21,097 nucleotides of DNA from CAYYFX01 sp964471155. GTDB taxonomy: Bacteria > ARS69. The position numbers were made by a program, and so were the translations under genes. Shown here piece by piece: positions 1-7,178 of the stretch; within the stretch, counting starts at the first letter, position 1, and every line of letters begins with the position of its first letter. The notes below the pieces were generated by a model. The model was not told where the DNA came from and made no database searches. It saw nothing but the letters and a program-made list of their open reading frames with translations. Where the stretch lies: contig CAYYFX010000070.1 of assembly GCA_964471155.1 (NCBI GenBank), positions 1 through 21,097 of the forward strand, written 5' to 3'.

Positions 1-2
1 GC

Positions 3-140
3 ACCGCGCCCTTCGGGCGCGTGGCGTGCATGCTCGAACGCCCGCGAGAGGGGCACCGGGGCGCCCGACCCGTCCGGCCCGTCCATCCGGGCGCGCGCTC
101 GCACGACCTCCGGGTGGAGGTGCCGGGGGCGCGCCGCTAG
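3..140 (+). CDS. Possible 3' end of an unidentified gene (partial)
   Basis: A frame open from the left edge to a TAG at 138-140 would encode about 45 residues, rich in Arg and Pro, ending in DLRVEVPGARR. Third codon positions are almost all G or C, as in the real genes here, but another frame also stays open, so composition does not settle it. Its stop would share a CTAG (137-140) with the stop of the minus-strand CBM gene, the same tail-to-tail arrangement as at 8111-8114. I recognise no family. It could equally be non-coding sequence. Confidence 0.22.
   Translation, partial: TAPFGRVACMLERPREGHRGARPVRPVHPGARSHDLRVEVPGARR
5..21. other. GC-rich hairpin near the left edge
   Basis: Seven base pairs (CGCGCCC with GGGCGCG) close a three-base TTC loop. 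No T-tract follows on either strand, so I do not call it an intrinsic terminator with confidence. It lies about 115 bases beyond the stop of the minus-strand CBM gene and within the possible plus-strand gene tail. Confidence 0.3.
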
Positions 141-784
141 TCCACCACCAGCACCGCGGCTTGGCCGCCGAAACCGTCGTCCTCGTGGTGTTCGGCGGAC
201 GGGTCGTCGAGCCAGCGGTCCCCGTCCGCCACGAACTGGTAGGCGTGGCGGCCGGGCGGCAGGCGGAGCGTGATCTCCCACACGCCGTCCTCGCCGCGCC
301 GCAGCAGGTTCGCGGCGGCGTTCCAGTCGTTGAAGGTGCCGGCCACGGCCAGGCAGTTCGGCGGCGGGCCCTTCGGGCGGAAGCGGAACGTCACCTCGGT
401 GCCGGGCGGGAGGGTGGCGGCGGCGTCGGCGGCGTTGCCGGCCACGAGGGGCGTGGGTCCCACCTTCAGGACGGAGTTGCGGCCGCCGAAGCCGTCGTCG
501 GCGAAGGCGGCGGCGGTCCCGTCCGTGATCCAGCGGGAGTCGTCCACCACGAACTTGTACTGGTAGGTGCCGGGGTCCAGGCGGACGGCGGTCTCCCAGA
601 CGCCGTCGCCGTCGGGGTCGTGCAGGGGCGTGGTGCCCATGCTCCAGTCGTTGAACGTGCCGGCCACGGTCACGCGGCGAGCGCCGGGATCGGGGCGGAA
701 GCGGAAGGTCACCTCGGTCGCGTCGGCGACCCCGGCGGCGAGGACGAGACCGAGCGCGGCGAGGATCGCGGGGCGGGACGGCAT
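137..784 (-). CDS. Secreted protein with two glycogen-binding (CBM48/AMPK1-CBM-like) domains
   Basis: This 215-residue protein probably binds starch or glycogen outside the cytoplasm. Residues 1 to about 22 form a signal peptide (hydrophobic LAALGLVLAAGVADA). Two homologous beta-sandwich repeats follow, about 24-108 and 129-215. Each carries GTFNDW (42-47 and 149-154), then GVWE, a PG(T/R) turn with YQ(Y/F), a DxRW loop and a closing DDGFGG strand. These are hallmarks of the E-set family that includes the AMPK beta glycogen-binding domain and isoamylase N-terminal domains. No catalytic domain is attached, which is unusual because such modules normally sit on a larger enzyme. The ATG at 784 has GGAGG four bases upstream. 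The gene is divergent from the GH97 gene, so joint alpha-glucan use is a reasonable inference. The domain call is firm; the ligand is inferred. Confidence 0.85.
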   Translation of the reverse strand: MPSRPAILAALGLVLAAGVADATEVTFRFRPDPGARRVTVAGTFNDWSMGTTPLHDPDGDGVWETAVRLDPGTYQYKFVVDDSRWITDGTAAAFADDGFGGRNSVLKVGPTPLVAGNAADAAATLPPGTEVTFRFRPKGPPPNCLAVAGTFNDWNAAANLLRRGEDGVWEITLRLPPGRHAYQFVADGDRWLDDPSAEHHEDDGFGGQAAVLVVD

Positions 785-810
785 CCGGCCTCCGGGTTCG
801 GGACCGCCCG

Positions 811-838
811 AGTCTAGCGGAATCGCGGCGGCCGCCAA
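811..838 (-). promoter_or_regulatory. Sigma70-like promoter of the two-CBM gene
   Basis: On the minus strand, TTGGCG (833-838) and TAGACT (811-816) are separated by 16 bases, and the -10 lies about 27 bases before the ATG at 784. It runs away from the GH97 promoter, so the two transcription units share about 165 bases of intergenic DNA. Confidence 0.55.
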
Positions 839-892
839 GCGGCGACGCGCGGAACGGGAGTGGGCTCGTCCGCCACCCGCGGAACGCGCGCG

Positions 893-921
893 TTGTCGGT
901 CCGGCGGCTCCCCGGTACCCT
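893..921 (+). promoter_or_regulatory. Sigma70-like promoter of the GH97 gene
   Basis: TTGTCG (893-898) and TACCCT (916-921) are separated by exactly 17 bases. Transcription would begin near 928, giving a short leader that carries the ribosome-binding site at 936-943. Confidence 0.55.
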
Positions 922-935
922 GCGGCATCCCTTGC

Positions 936-943
936 GGGAGGGG
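936..943 (+). promoter_or_regulatory. Ribosome-binding site favouring the GTG start at 950
   Basis: GGGAGGGG lies six bases before GTG at 950, three before GTG at 947 and fifteen before ATG at 959. The spacing favours 950, and that start also places an arginine ahead of the signal peptide's hydrophobic stretch. Confidence 0.5.
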
Positions 944-949
944 CTCGTG

Positions 950-3046
950 GTGCTTCGCATGACCGGCGTCGCCCTGGTGGCGGCCCTCGCCGCCGCGCCG
1001 GGACCGGCGGCCGCGGCGCCGGACGGGCCGCTCGCGGTCGCATCCCCGGACGGCCGCATCGCGTTCGAGGTCCTCCCGGACGCGGACGGACGGCTCGCGT
1101 ACCGCGTGCTGCGGGACGGCGCCGTGGTGATCGCGCCGTCGCGGCTGGGCTTCGCCCTGCAGGACGCGCCGCCCCTGGACCGCGGCTTCGCCGTCGCGTC
1201 GTCCGCCACGCGAACCGCCGCGGAGGACTGGGTCCAGCCGTGGGGCGAGTGCCGGGAGGTGCGGTGCCGCTTCGGTGAGCTCACGCTGGAGCTGCACGAG
1301 CCTGCGCCGCCGCATCGCCGGCTGATCCTCACCGCGCGCGCCTTCGACGACGGCGTCGGCTTCCGCTTCACGTGGCCGGAACAGGACGCGCTCACGGACT
1401 TCGTCCTCATGGAGGAGCGGACGGAGTTCGTCCTCCCCGGCGATCCGCTCGCCTGGTGGATCCCCGCCTACGCGGGCAACCGGTACGAGTACCTCTACTC
1501 CGCGAGCCGCCTCAGCGCGCTGGCCGCCGCGGCGGAGAAGGACCTCCGCGCCGTCCACACGCCGCTCACGCTGGAGACCGAAGACGGCCTCTGCGTCAGC
1601 ATCCACGAGGCGGCGCTCACGGACTACGCGGCCATGACCCTCGTGCCGCGGCGCGGCTCCGTGCTGGCGTGCGACCTCGTGCCCTGGTCGGACGGGACGA
1701 AGGTGAAGGCGCGCGCGCCCTTCTCCACGCCCTGGCGGACGGTCCAGATCGCGGACACGCCGGCGCGGCTCGTGGAGTCGAACCTCATCCTGAACCTGAA
1801 CGAGCCGAGCCGGATCGGGGACACGTCCTGGATCCGGCCCATGAAGTACGCCGGGATCTGGTGGTCGCTGCACATCGGCAAGGAGACCTGGACGACCGGC
1901 CCCGCGCACGGCGCCACCACGGCGAACACGAAGCGGTACCTGGACTTCGCGGCGGCGAACGGCTTCGGCGGGGTCCTCGTGGAGGGCTGGAACACGGGGT
2001 GGGACCTGGGGTGGCTCAACGAGTCGTCGTTCGACTTCACGACGCCCGCGCCCGACTACGACCTCGAGGCGCTCGCGAAGTACGCGCGGAAGAAGGGCGT
2101 CACCCTGATCGGCCACATCGAGACGGGCGGCGACGTCCACGGCTTCGAGCAGCGCATGGAGGCGGCGTTCGCGCAGTGCGAACGGCTCGGCATCCGCGCG
2201 GTGAAGACCGGCTACGTGAGCCACGGCCAGGGCATCCGGCGGTACGACGACGCCGGCGACCTCGTGGCGAAGGAGTGGCAGCACGGGCAGTACATGGTGC
2301 GCCACTTCCGGAAGGCGGTGGAGGCGGCGGCGCGGCACCGGATCGTGCTGGACGTGCACGAGCCCATCAAGGACACGGGCATCCGGCGCACGTGGCCGAA
2401 CCTGCTGACGCGCGAGGGAGCGCGCGGGCAGGAGTACGACGCCTGGAGCGAGGGGAATCCGCCGGAGCACACGGCGATCCTCCCGTTCACGCGGCTGTTG
2501 TCCGGGCCGATGGACTTCACGCCGGGCGTCGTCGACGTGCTCATCGATCCCGCGAAGCCGGACCGGCGCGTGCACACCACGGTGGCGAAGCAGCTGGCAC
2601 TGTACGTGGTGATCCACAGCCCTCTGCAGATGATCACGGACCTCCCGGAGAACTACGAGGGGCACCCCGCGCTCGGCTTCCTGAGGCAAGTGCCGGTGGA
2701 TTGGGAGGAGACGCGCTGCCTCAACGGCGCCATCGGGGATTACGTGACGATCGCGCGGCGCGCGCGCGGCACGGGCGAGTGGTGGCTCGGCAGCCTGACC
2801 GACGAGCAGGCGCGAACGCTCCGCGTGGCGACGGACTTCCTGGAGCCGGGGGCGGAGTACGTGGCGACCGTGTGGGCGGACGGGAAGGACGCGCACTGGC
2901 GGGACGCTCCCACGGCGCTGTGGGTCGGCCGAAAGCACGTGACCGGCGGCGGGACGATGGAACTGGATCTCGCGGCCGGCGGCGGGCAGGCGGTGCGGTT
3001 CGTCCGCGCATCCGCGGGGACCGCGGGGAGCTCGCAACGCCCGTAG
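950..3046 (+). CDS. Glycoside hydrolase family 97 alpha-glucosidase, secreted (SusB-like)
   Basis: Predicted to hydrolyse alpha-glucosidic linkages of malto-oligosaccharides outside the cytoplasm. From GTG 950 the protein has 698 residues, the usual GH97 size. A signal peptide (LRMTGVALVAALAAAPGPAAA) is followed by the N-terminal beta-sandwich (about 25-300), which includes the line SPDGRIAFEV, the (beta/alpha)8 barrel, and a C-terminal beta domain. Barrel motifs typical of the family are WWSLHIGKETWTTGP, VKTGYV (418-423), DVHEPIKDTG (468 on), WPNLLTREGARGQEYDAW and TAILPFTRLLSGPMDFTPG. Gly421 stands where retaining GH97 enzymes have their nucleophilic Asp; Glu471 and Glu495 align by eye with SusB acidic residues. 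This suggests the inverting subgroup. An ATG at 959 is an alternative start but leaves the signal peptide without a basic residue. The family is firm; the exact substrate is inferred. Confidence 0.93.
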   Translation: MLRMTGVALVAALAAAPGPAAAAPDGPLAVASPDGRIAFEVLPDADGRLAYRVLRDGAVVIAPSRLGFALQDAPPLDRGFAVASSATRTAAEDWVQPWGECREVRCRFGELTLELHEPAPPHRRLILTARAFDDGVGFRFTWPEQDALTDFVLMEERTEFVLPGDPLAWWIPAYAGNRYEYLYSASRLSALAAAAEKDLRAVHTPLTLETEDGLCVSIHEAALTDYAAMTLVPRRGSVLACDLVPWSDGTKVKARAPFSTPWRTVQIADTPARLVESNLILNLNEPSRIGDTSWIRPMKYAGIWWSLHIGKETWTTGPAHGATTANTKRYLDFAAANGFGGVLVEGWNTGWDLGWLNESSFDFTTPAPDYDLEALAKYARKKGVTLIGHIETGGDVHGFEQRMEAAFAQCERLGIRAVKTGYVSHGQGIRRYDDAGDLVAKEWQHGQYMVRHFRKAVEAAARHRIVLDVHEPIKDTGIRRTWPNLLTREGARGQEYDAWSEGNPPEHTAILPFTRLLSGPMDFTPGVVDVLIDPAKPDRRVHTTVAKQLALYVVIHSPLQMITDLPENYEGHPALGFLRQVPVDWEETRCLNGAIGDYVTIARRARGTGEWWLGSLTDEQARTLRVATDFLEPGAEYVATVWADGKDAHWRDAPTALWVGRKHVTGGGTMELDLAAGGGQAVRFVRASAGTAGSSQRP

Positions 3047-3092
3047 CGGCAGCGACTTGCGGGGATGCCCGGCGGCCCGGGGCGCGGCCCGC

Positions 3093-3110
3093 GAAGGGGG
3101 CGCCCCCTTC
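3093..3110. promoter_or_regulatory. Perfect 18-bp palindrome between GH97 and the kinase-like gene
   Basis: GAAGGGGGCGCCCCCTTC is an exact inverted repeat, 46 bases after the GH97 stop. As RNA it would fold into a strong stem with no following T-tract, so it may end GH97 transcription. Its right end also overlaps the only -35-like hexamer for the next gene (TTCCCG, 3108-3113), so it could instead be an operator. Confidence 0.45.
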
Positions 3111-3135
3111 CCGCGTCGCGGCGCCGCCGTACCTT
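3108..3135 (+). promoter_or_regulatory. Possible promoter of the kinase-like gene
   Basis: TACCTT (3130-3135) is a good -10 element in the style of this window. The -35 candidate TTCCCG (3108-3113) is 16 bases away and poor. Transcription would start near 3142, about 30 bases before the chosen GTG. Confidence 0.35.
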
Positions 3136-3158
3136 GGCGGTGAGGCCCCCGCCTCCTC

Positions 3159-3163
3159 GAGGG
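3159..3163 (+). promoter_or_regulatory. Ribosome-binding site for the GTG start at 3173
   Basis: GAGGG lies nine bases before GTG 3173. The earlier in-frame ATG at 3065 lies upstream of the likely promoter and would add an Arg/Pro-rich stretch of 36 residues, so it is unlikely to be used. Confidence 0.45.
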
Positions 3164-3172
3164 CACTTCGTC

Positions 3173-5371
3173 GTGTCCGATCGGACGGTCCCGACCGCCG
3201 CCACCGCCGCCACCGCCGCGCCTCCCGCGGCGCCCGACGGAGTCCATCTGCCCGACGGCGCGGTCCTCGTCGCGCTGATGGGCGTGTCGTACGCGCGCGT
3301 CCACACGGCGGACGGCGGGGACCTCTACGTCCCGGCGGAAGCCATCCCGTTCCTGGAGCACCTGCGGCCGGAGAACTGGTACGAGCCGGCCTGGTTCGAG
3401 GCCCACCGCGTGCGCCTCCCCGGCACCAGCGCGGTGTACGCCGTGCCCACGAAGGAATGCGGCGGAACCTCCCTCCAGCTCGTGATGAAGTACTCGCGCG
3501 TGGGCCAGCTCGTCCCGCTGGAGACGAAGGTGGTGTACGAGGTGCTTCGCGCGGAGTTCAACAGCCCCTTCGAGGAGTTCGGGCTCGTCGAGGAGGTGCG
3601 CCGCGCGCTGCGCGACGGGACGGCGCCCTTCCGTTTCCAGGAGCCGCTCGCCATCTACGTGCCCCCGGAGCGGATGCAGCTGTGGCAGTCGGGCCGGAGC
3701 GAGGCGCGGATTGCCGGGAAGCTGGCGCGGCATCCCGGGGTGGAGATCGACATCCTGCGGGACTACCTGCTGGTGTACCGCTGGCTGGAGGGGATCGACG
3801 CGGTGCAGGCGCACGACCGCGGGCTGCTGGACGGCCCCGCGCTCGAGTCGCTCACGCGGCGCGCCGAGGCGGACCTCGCGTCCTTCGGGTTCCGCGTGCT
3901 GGACATGAAACCGAACCACGTGATCCTGCGGACGGATGCCGACGGCGGGTTGCGGCGCGAGGCCGGGAGCGCGGAGGTGGAGTACGGTCTCGTGGACCAC
4001 GAGCTCCTGCAGCGCACGCCCGAGTACGAGCGCGAGGTGCAGGTACTCCGGCACCGGGAGTACCTGGACCGCGTGCACGACGTGGCCGCGCGGACGAAGC
4101 TGCCCGCGCACCTCGGGTCCGTGTCCATGTTCGGCGTGGACTACGCCTTCGGCCGGGTGGAGAGCACGGGGGGCGCGCTGTGGGTCCGCGCCCGCGACGC
4201 CTCGCTGTTCGAGTTCTTCCTGCCGGAGCGCTGGCGGCAGACCCCGCGCATCCGCCTGCATCCCGTGCACGAGACCTTCGCCACGCGGACCAAGGACAAC
4301 GTGGACCTCGTGTGGAAGGTGTCGCGCGTGGGGGGGTCCGCCGGCGGGGAGGAGGAGGCGCTGGAGCGCCGCGTCCTGGAGCACGGCGTGAACAGCCCGT
4401 TCGAGGAGATCGCGCTCGCGGCGCTGCTGGAGGACGCGGGCGTTCCCGTCATCGCGCCGCACGCGATCTACCGCACCGGGCACGCGTCCCATCTGGAGGA
4501 TCGCACCCTGGACTGGCGGCGGTACCGCACGCACGAGCGCTTCCGCATGCCCGACGGGGAGCCGGTGCTCCGCTCCGACCACGACTACGTCACGCTGTGG
4601 CGGTACGGCGGCGGCGAGCGCCTGGCCGGCGACGAGGAGGAGGCCTACTACGGCGCGGTGAGCGGGGAGGAGGCGTTGCGGCGCGGGCTCGTCGCGACGG
4701 CGGAGCGGGACGCGCTGCTCGCGCGCACGCGCGAGCGCGTGGCCGCCACGGGCGTGGAGGTGCTCGCGCTGCTCCCGCGCCAGCTCCTGCTGCCGCTGGA
4801 TCCGTCGGGCCGGCCGCGGCGCGAGGCGGACGGGCTGCCGGCGGCGCGGCTCTGCAACTTCGACTTCCTGCGCCTGCCGTCGTCCGTGACCGGCTGCACC
4901 GATCCGCCGGAGGGCTTCGTGCCGCCGGGCGCGTTCGGCCAGGCCGGGGCCGGCGGGCGCACCCGCCTCCACGACCTGATCGCCGCGCACGAGGGCGAGC
5001 TCGTGGAGCGCACGCTGCGTCGCGTGCTGGCGTCCGGCGCGCCGCACTACGTGGCCCGCCCCGGCGACGACGCCCGGGCGCGCATCGAGGGACTGGCCCG
5101 GGGGATCCTGCGCGCGACGCACGGGAATCGCGGCGCGCTGGTGGAGTACGTGCGCCGGATCCTGGAGAAGCGCCTGGAGGAGGGGTTCCCGTTGAACGAG
5201 ATCCAGATGGCGCTCGGCTGCTTCGAGGACGAGATCTGGCGGCTGTGCGTGGCGCGGATCCCGGAGCGGGACGAACTGGTGGACTGCCTCAGCACGGCGG
5301 CCGGGCTGGTGGGGGAGGCGAAGGACGAGCTCGGGCGCCTGTACCTGGAACGCCGGAACCCCGCCGCGTAG
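3173..5371 (+). CDS. Tandem kinase-like protein (kinase-like + degenerate copy) with C-terminal RsbRD_N-like domain
   Basis: I know no named protein with this layout. The 732 residues contain two copies of one unit. Copy 1 (about 50-280) has LVMKYSRVG with Lys106, FNSPFEE (129-135), a hinge-like LLVYRWLEG (199-207), VLDMKPNHVIL (242-252) resembling a kinase catalytic loop, and LVDHELL (273-279) in the place of DFG. Copy 2 (about 345-568) repeats LVWKVSRVG with Lys382, VNSPFEE (406-412) and CNFDFLRLP (561-569), but its catalytic-loop region (LPRQLLLPLD) lacks the Asp and Asn, so it looks like a pseudokinase. Residues about 598-728 are helical, with HEGELVERTLRRVLASG, then KRLEEGFPLNEIQMAL and EDEIWRLC, the pattern of the RsbRD N-terminal sensor domain. 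There is no signal peptide or membrane segment, so it is cytoplasmic. A signalling role is inferred; phosphotransfer is unproven. Confidence 0.7.
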   Translation: MSDRTVPTAATAATAAPPAAPDGVHLPDGAVLVALMGVSYARVHTADGGDLYVPAEAIPFLEHLRPENWYEPAWFEAHRVRLPGTSAVYAVPTKECGGTSLQLVMKYSRVGQLVPLETKVVYEVLRAEFNSPFEEFGLVEEVRRALRDGTAPFRFQEPLAIYVPPERMQLWQSGRSEARIAGKLARHPGVEIDILRDYLLVYRWLEGIDAVQAHDRGLLDGPALESLTRRAEADLASFGFRVLDMKPNHVILRTDADGGLRREAGSAEVEYGLVDHELLQRTPEYEREVQVLRHREYLDRVHDVAARTKLPAHLGSVSMFGVDYAFGRVESTGGALWVRARDASLFEFFLPERWRQTPRIRLHPVHETFATRTKDNVDLVWKVSRVGGSAGGEEEALERRVLEHGVNSPFEEIALAALLEDAGVPVIAPHAIYRTGHASHLEDRTLDWRRYRTHERFRMPDGEPVLRSDHDYVTLWRYGGGERLAGDEEEAYYGAVSGEEALRRGLVATAERDALLARTRERVAATGVEVLALLPRQLLLPLDPSGRPRREADGLPAARLCNFDFLRLPSSVTGCTDPPEGFVPPGAFGQAGAGGRTRLHDLIAAHEGELVERTLRRVLASGAPHYVARPGDDARARIEGLARGILRATHGNRGALVEYVRRILEKRLEEGFPLNEIQMALGCFEDEIWRLCVARIPERDELVDCLSTAAGLVGEAKDELGRLYLERRNPAA
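3194..3220 (+). repeat. Three tandem 9-base units in the kinase-like gene
   Basis: ACCGCCGCC occurs three times in a row, the last with one change, and encodes the Thr-Ala-Ala repeats at residues 8-16. The units are a multiple of three, so slippage would change the length of a flexible N-terminus without breaking the frame. Confidence 0.7.
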
Positions 5372-5377
5372 TAGACT
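5372..5377 (+). promoter_or_regulatory. Possible -10 element of the metalloprotease gene
   Basis: TAGACT begins one base after the TAG stop of the kinase-like gene and is identical to the -10 of the two-CBM gene. No convincing -35 lies 16-18 bases upstream. It sits 38 bases before the ATG. Confidence 0.3.
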
Positions 5378-5415
5378 GCGCCCCCTCGCTTCCACCCGTG
5401 CCGGAGGGGTTCGCC

Positions 5416-7125
5416 ATGCCGACCGCGCCGCTCGCCCGTGTGCTCGCCCCCGTCCTCGCGCTCCTCCTGGAGTCCGTCGTCGCGCCCGGGCTCGCCCCGG
5501 TCGCCGCCGCACCGTCGCGGCCGCCGCATGCGCGCTGCGCCACCTGGCAGATCCGCGAGGCGCTCGCGCCATCCGGCTTCGCCCCGGCGGCGCCACGCGG
5601 GGCGCTCCCCTGCGACGGCACGCCGGTCGGCCCGCCGCCGAACCCGCAGGTGGGGGACTCCTGGAGCTGGTACCTGTGGAAGCTCGCGGGCTTCCCGGTG
5701 GCGGAGCTCAAGTCCTGCACGGTGCGCGGCATGGGCGACCACTGCTACGTGGTCGTGGAGGACGCGCAGTGGAACGTCACGATGGACCAGGCGAAGGTGG
5801 ACGCCATCGTGGACGCGTTCGAGAACGGCTCGATCGGCCCGTACCCCGACCAGGGGATCTGGGAGCTGGACACGTCGCACTTCGGGCTGCCGCCGGACAA
5901 CCTGGACCAGGATCCGCGCGTCTACTTCGTCTACTACGACTTCGACATCGCGGCCGACGGGTACTTCTGGGGCTTCGACCAGGAGTGCGACGACGTGGCC
6001 GAGTTCCACTCCAACGAGTGCGACGCCGTGTACATGAACTGCTCGGACTTCGATCCCGCGGGGGACTACCTGCTGGCGGTGCTGGCGCACGAGTTCGAGC
6101 ACCTCATCCACTTCAACCACGACCCGGACGAGGCGGCGTGGGTGGACGAGGGGCTGGGGGAACTGGCGATGTGGCTGTACGGCAACCCGGACACGATCTC
6201 GCAGTTCAACACGAACCCGGACCGGAACCTCACGTCCTTCGGCGGGAACTGGTACGACTACATCAAGAGCTACCTGTTCACGCTGTACTTCTTCGAGCGC
6301 TTCGGCGGGCTCGGCTCCGTGAAGGCGCTCGTGGCCGAGCCGCTGAACGGCCCGAACGGCTACGACAGCGTGCTCGACGACTTCTCCTACGCGGAGGACT
6401 TCGCCGACGTGTTCGCGGACTGGACCGTGGCGAACTTCCTGGACGATCCGTCGATCGGCGACGGGCGCTTCGGCTACGTGGGGGAGACGGTGCCGCCGTT
6501 CAGCCCGTTCGTCACGGTGTCCGCGTATCCGGCGGGCCCGAACGTCGGGAGCGTGCAGCACTGGGCGGCGGACTACGCGCGCTTCCTGCCCGGCGCCGGG
6601 ATCCACGTCACCTTCGACGGCTCCGACAACAACGGTTTCGCGGTGCGCGCGCTCCTGCGGGACGACGTCCATCCCACCGAGGTCGTGGAGATGCCGCTGG
6701 ACGCGCTGCAGGCCGGCGCGCTCGGGCTGCCGCAGCTCGGCACGACGCACGACGAGGCGGTGCTGGTGTACGCGTCGAACCGGACGGCGGGGACGACCAC
6801 CTACGCCTGGGGCGCGGGGACCGGCCTCGTGGGCGCGCCGGTAACGGCGCTCCCGGCCGCGGCGTTGGAACTGCGCGTCCGGGGGTCGCTCACGGACGCG
6901 CCGGTCTTCGCGTTCACGATCCCGGAGCGCCTCGCCGGGCCCGCCCGACTGGAGCTCTTCGACGTGTCCGGCCGGCGCGCCGGCACCCTCTGGCAGGGCG
7001 ACGCCGCGGCGGGCGCCGGCGAGGCCGCCTGGCGGGACGCCGCGCGCGCCGCGCCCGGGATCTACTTCGCCCGGCTGACCGCCGGCGGCGAGGCGGCGTC
7101 GGTGCGGGTCACGCGCCGTCGCTGA
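5416..7125 (+). CDS. Secreted zinc metalloprotease, M30 (hyicolysin)-like, with FlgD-like C-terminal sorting domain
   Basis: A 569-residue exported endopeptidase. The signal peptide covers about residues 1-31 (LARVLAPVLALLLESVVAPG then APVAAAP). The catalytic domain has HEFEH (225-229) inside LLAVLAHEFEHLIHFNHD, with His225 and His229 as zinc ligands and Glu226 as the general base. WVDEGLGELA follows and supplies Glu245 as the likely third ligand. HEFxHxxxFN followed by WxxEGLxE is the pattern of peptidase family M30. The last 70 or so residues (ARLELFDVSGRRAGTLWQGD, then PGIYFARLTAGG) match the FlgD-like/Por-type beta-sandwich used as a sorting or anchoring tail in FCB-group bacteria. The ATG has GGAGGGG six bases upstream. 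Function is firm at the level of metalloprotease; the M30 assignment is by motif. Confidence 0.85.
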   Translation: MPTAPLARVLAPVLALLLESVVAPGLAPVAAAPSRPPHARCATWQIREALAPSGFAPAAPRGALPCDGTPVGPPPNPQVGDSWSWYLWKLAGFPVAELKSCTVRGMGDHCYVVVEDAQWNVTMDQAKVDAIVDAFENGSIGPYPDQGIWELDTSHFGLPPDNLDQDPRVYFVYYDFDIAADGYFWGFDQECDDVAEFHSNECDAVYMNCSDFDPAGDYLLAVLAHEFEHLIHFNHDPDEAAWVDEGLGELAMWLYGNPDTISQFNTNPDRNLTSFGGNWYDYIKSYLFTLYFFERFGGLGSVKALVAEPLNGPNGYDSVLDDFSYAEDFADVFADWTVANFLDDPSIGDGRFGYVGETVPPFSPFVTVSAYPAGPNVGSVQHWAADYARFLPGAGIHVTFDGSDNNGFAVRALLRDDVHPTEVVEMPLDALQAGALGLPQLGTTHDEAVLVYASNRTAGTTTYAWGAGTGLVGAPVTALPAAALELRVRGSLTDAPVFAFTIPERLAGPARLELFDVSGRRAGTLWQGDAAAGAGEAAWRDAARAAPGIYFARLTAGGEAASVRVTRRR

Positions 7126-7178
7126 CCGCCGCGCAACCCGCGCCGGCCGGGCGTCGTAGTGGGCTGCGGAGGTGCGCC

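Noticed and set aside
137..5596. A 1819-residue open frame on the minus strand
   Set aside because: Only its last 215 residues (137-784) are a real gene. The rest is Arg/Pro/His-rich antisense of GH97 and the kinase-like gene, kept open by high GC.
1372..7125. A 1917-residue open frame on the plus strand, suggesting a giant fusion protein
   Set aside because: Only the part from 5416 is real (the metalloprotease). Upstream it reads out-of-frame through GH97 and the kinase-like gene, with shadow-type composition.
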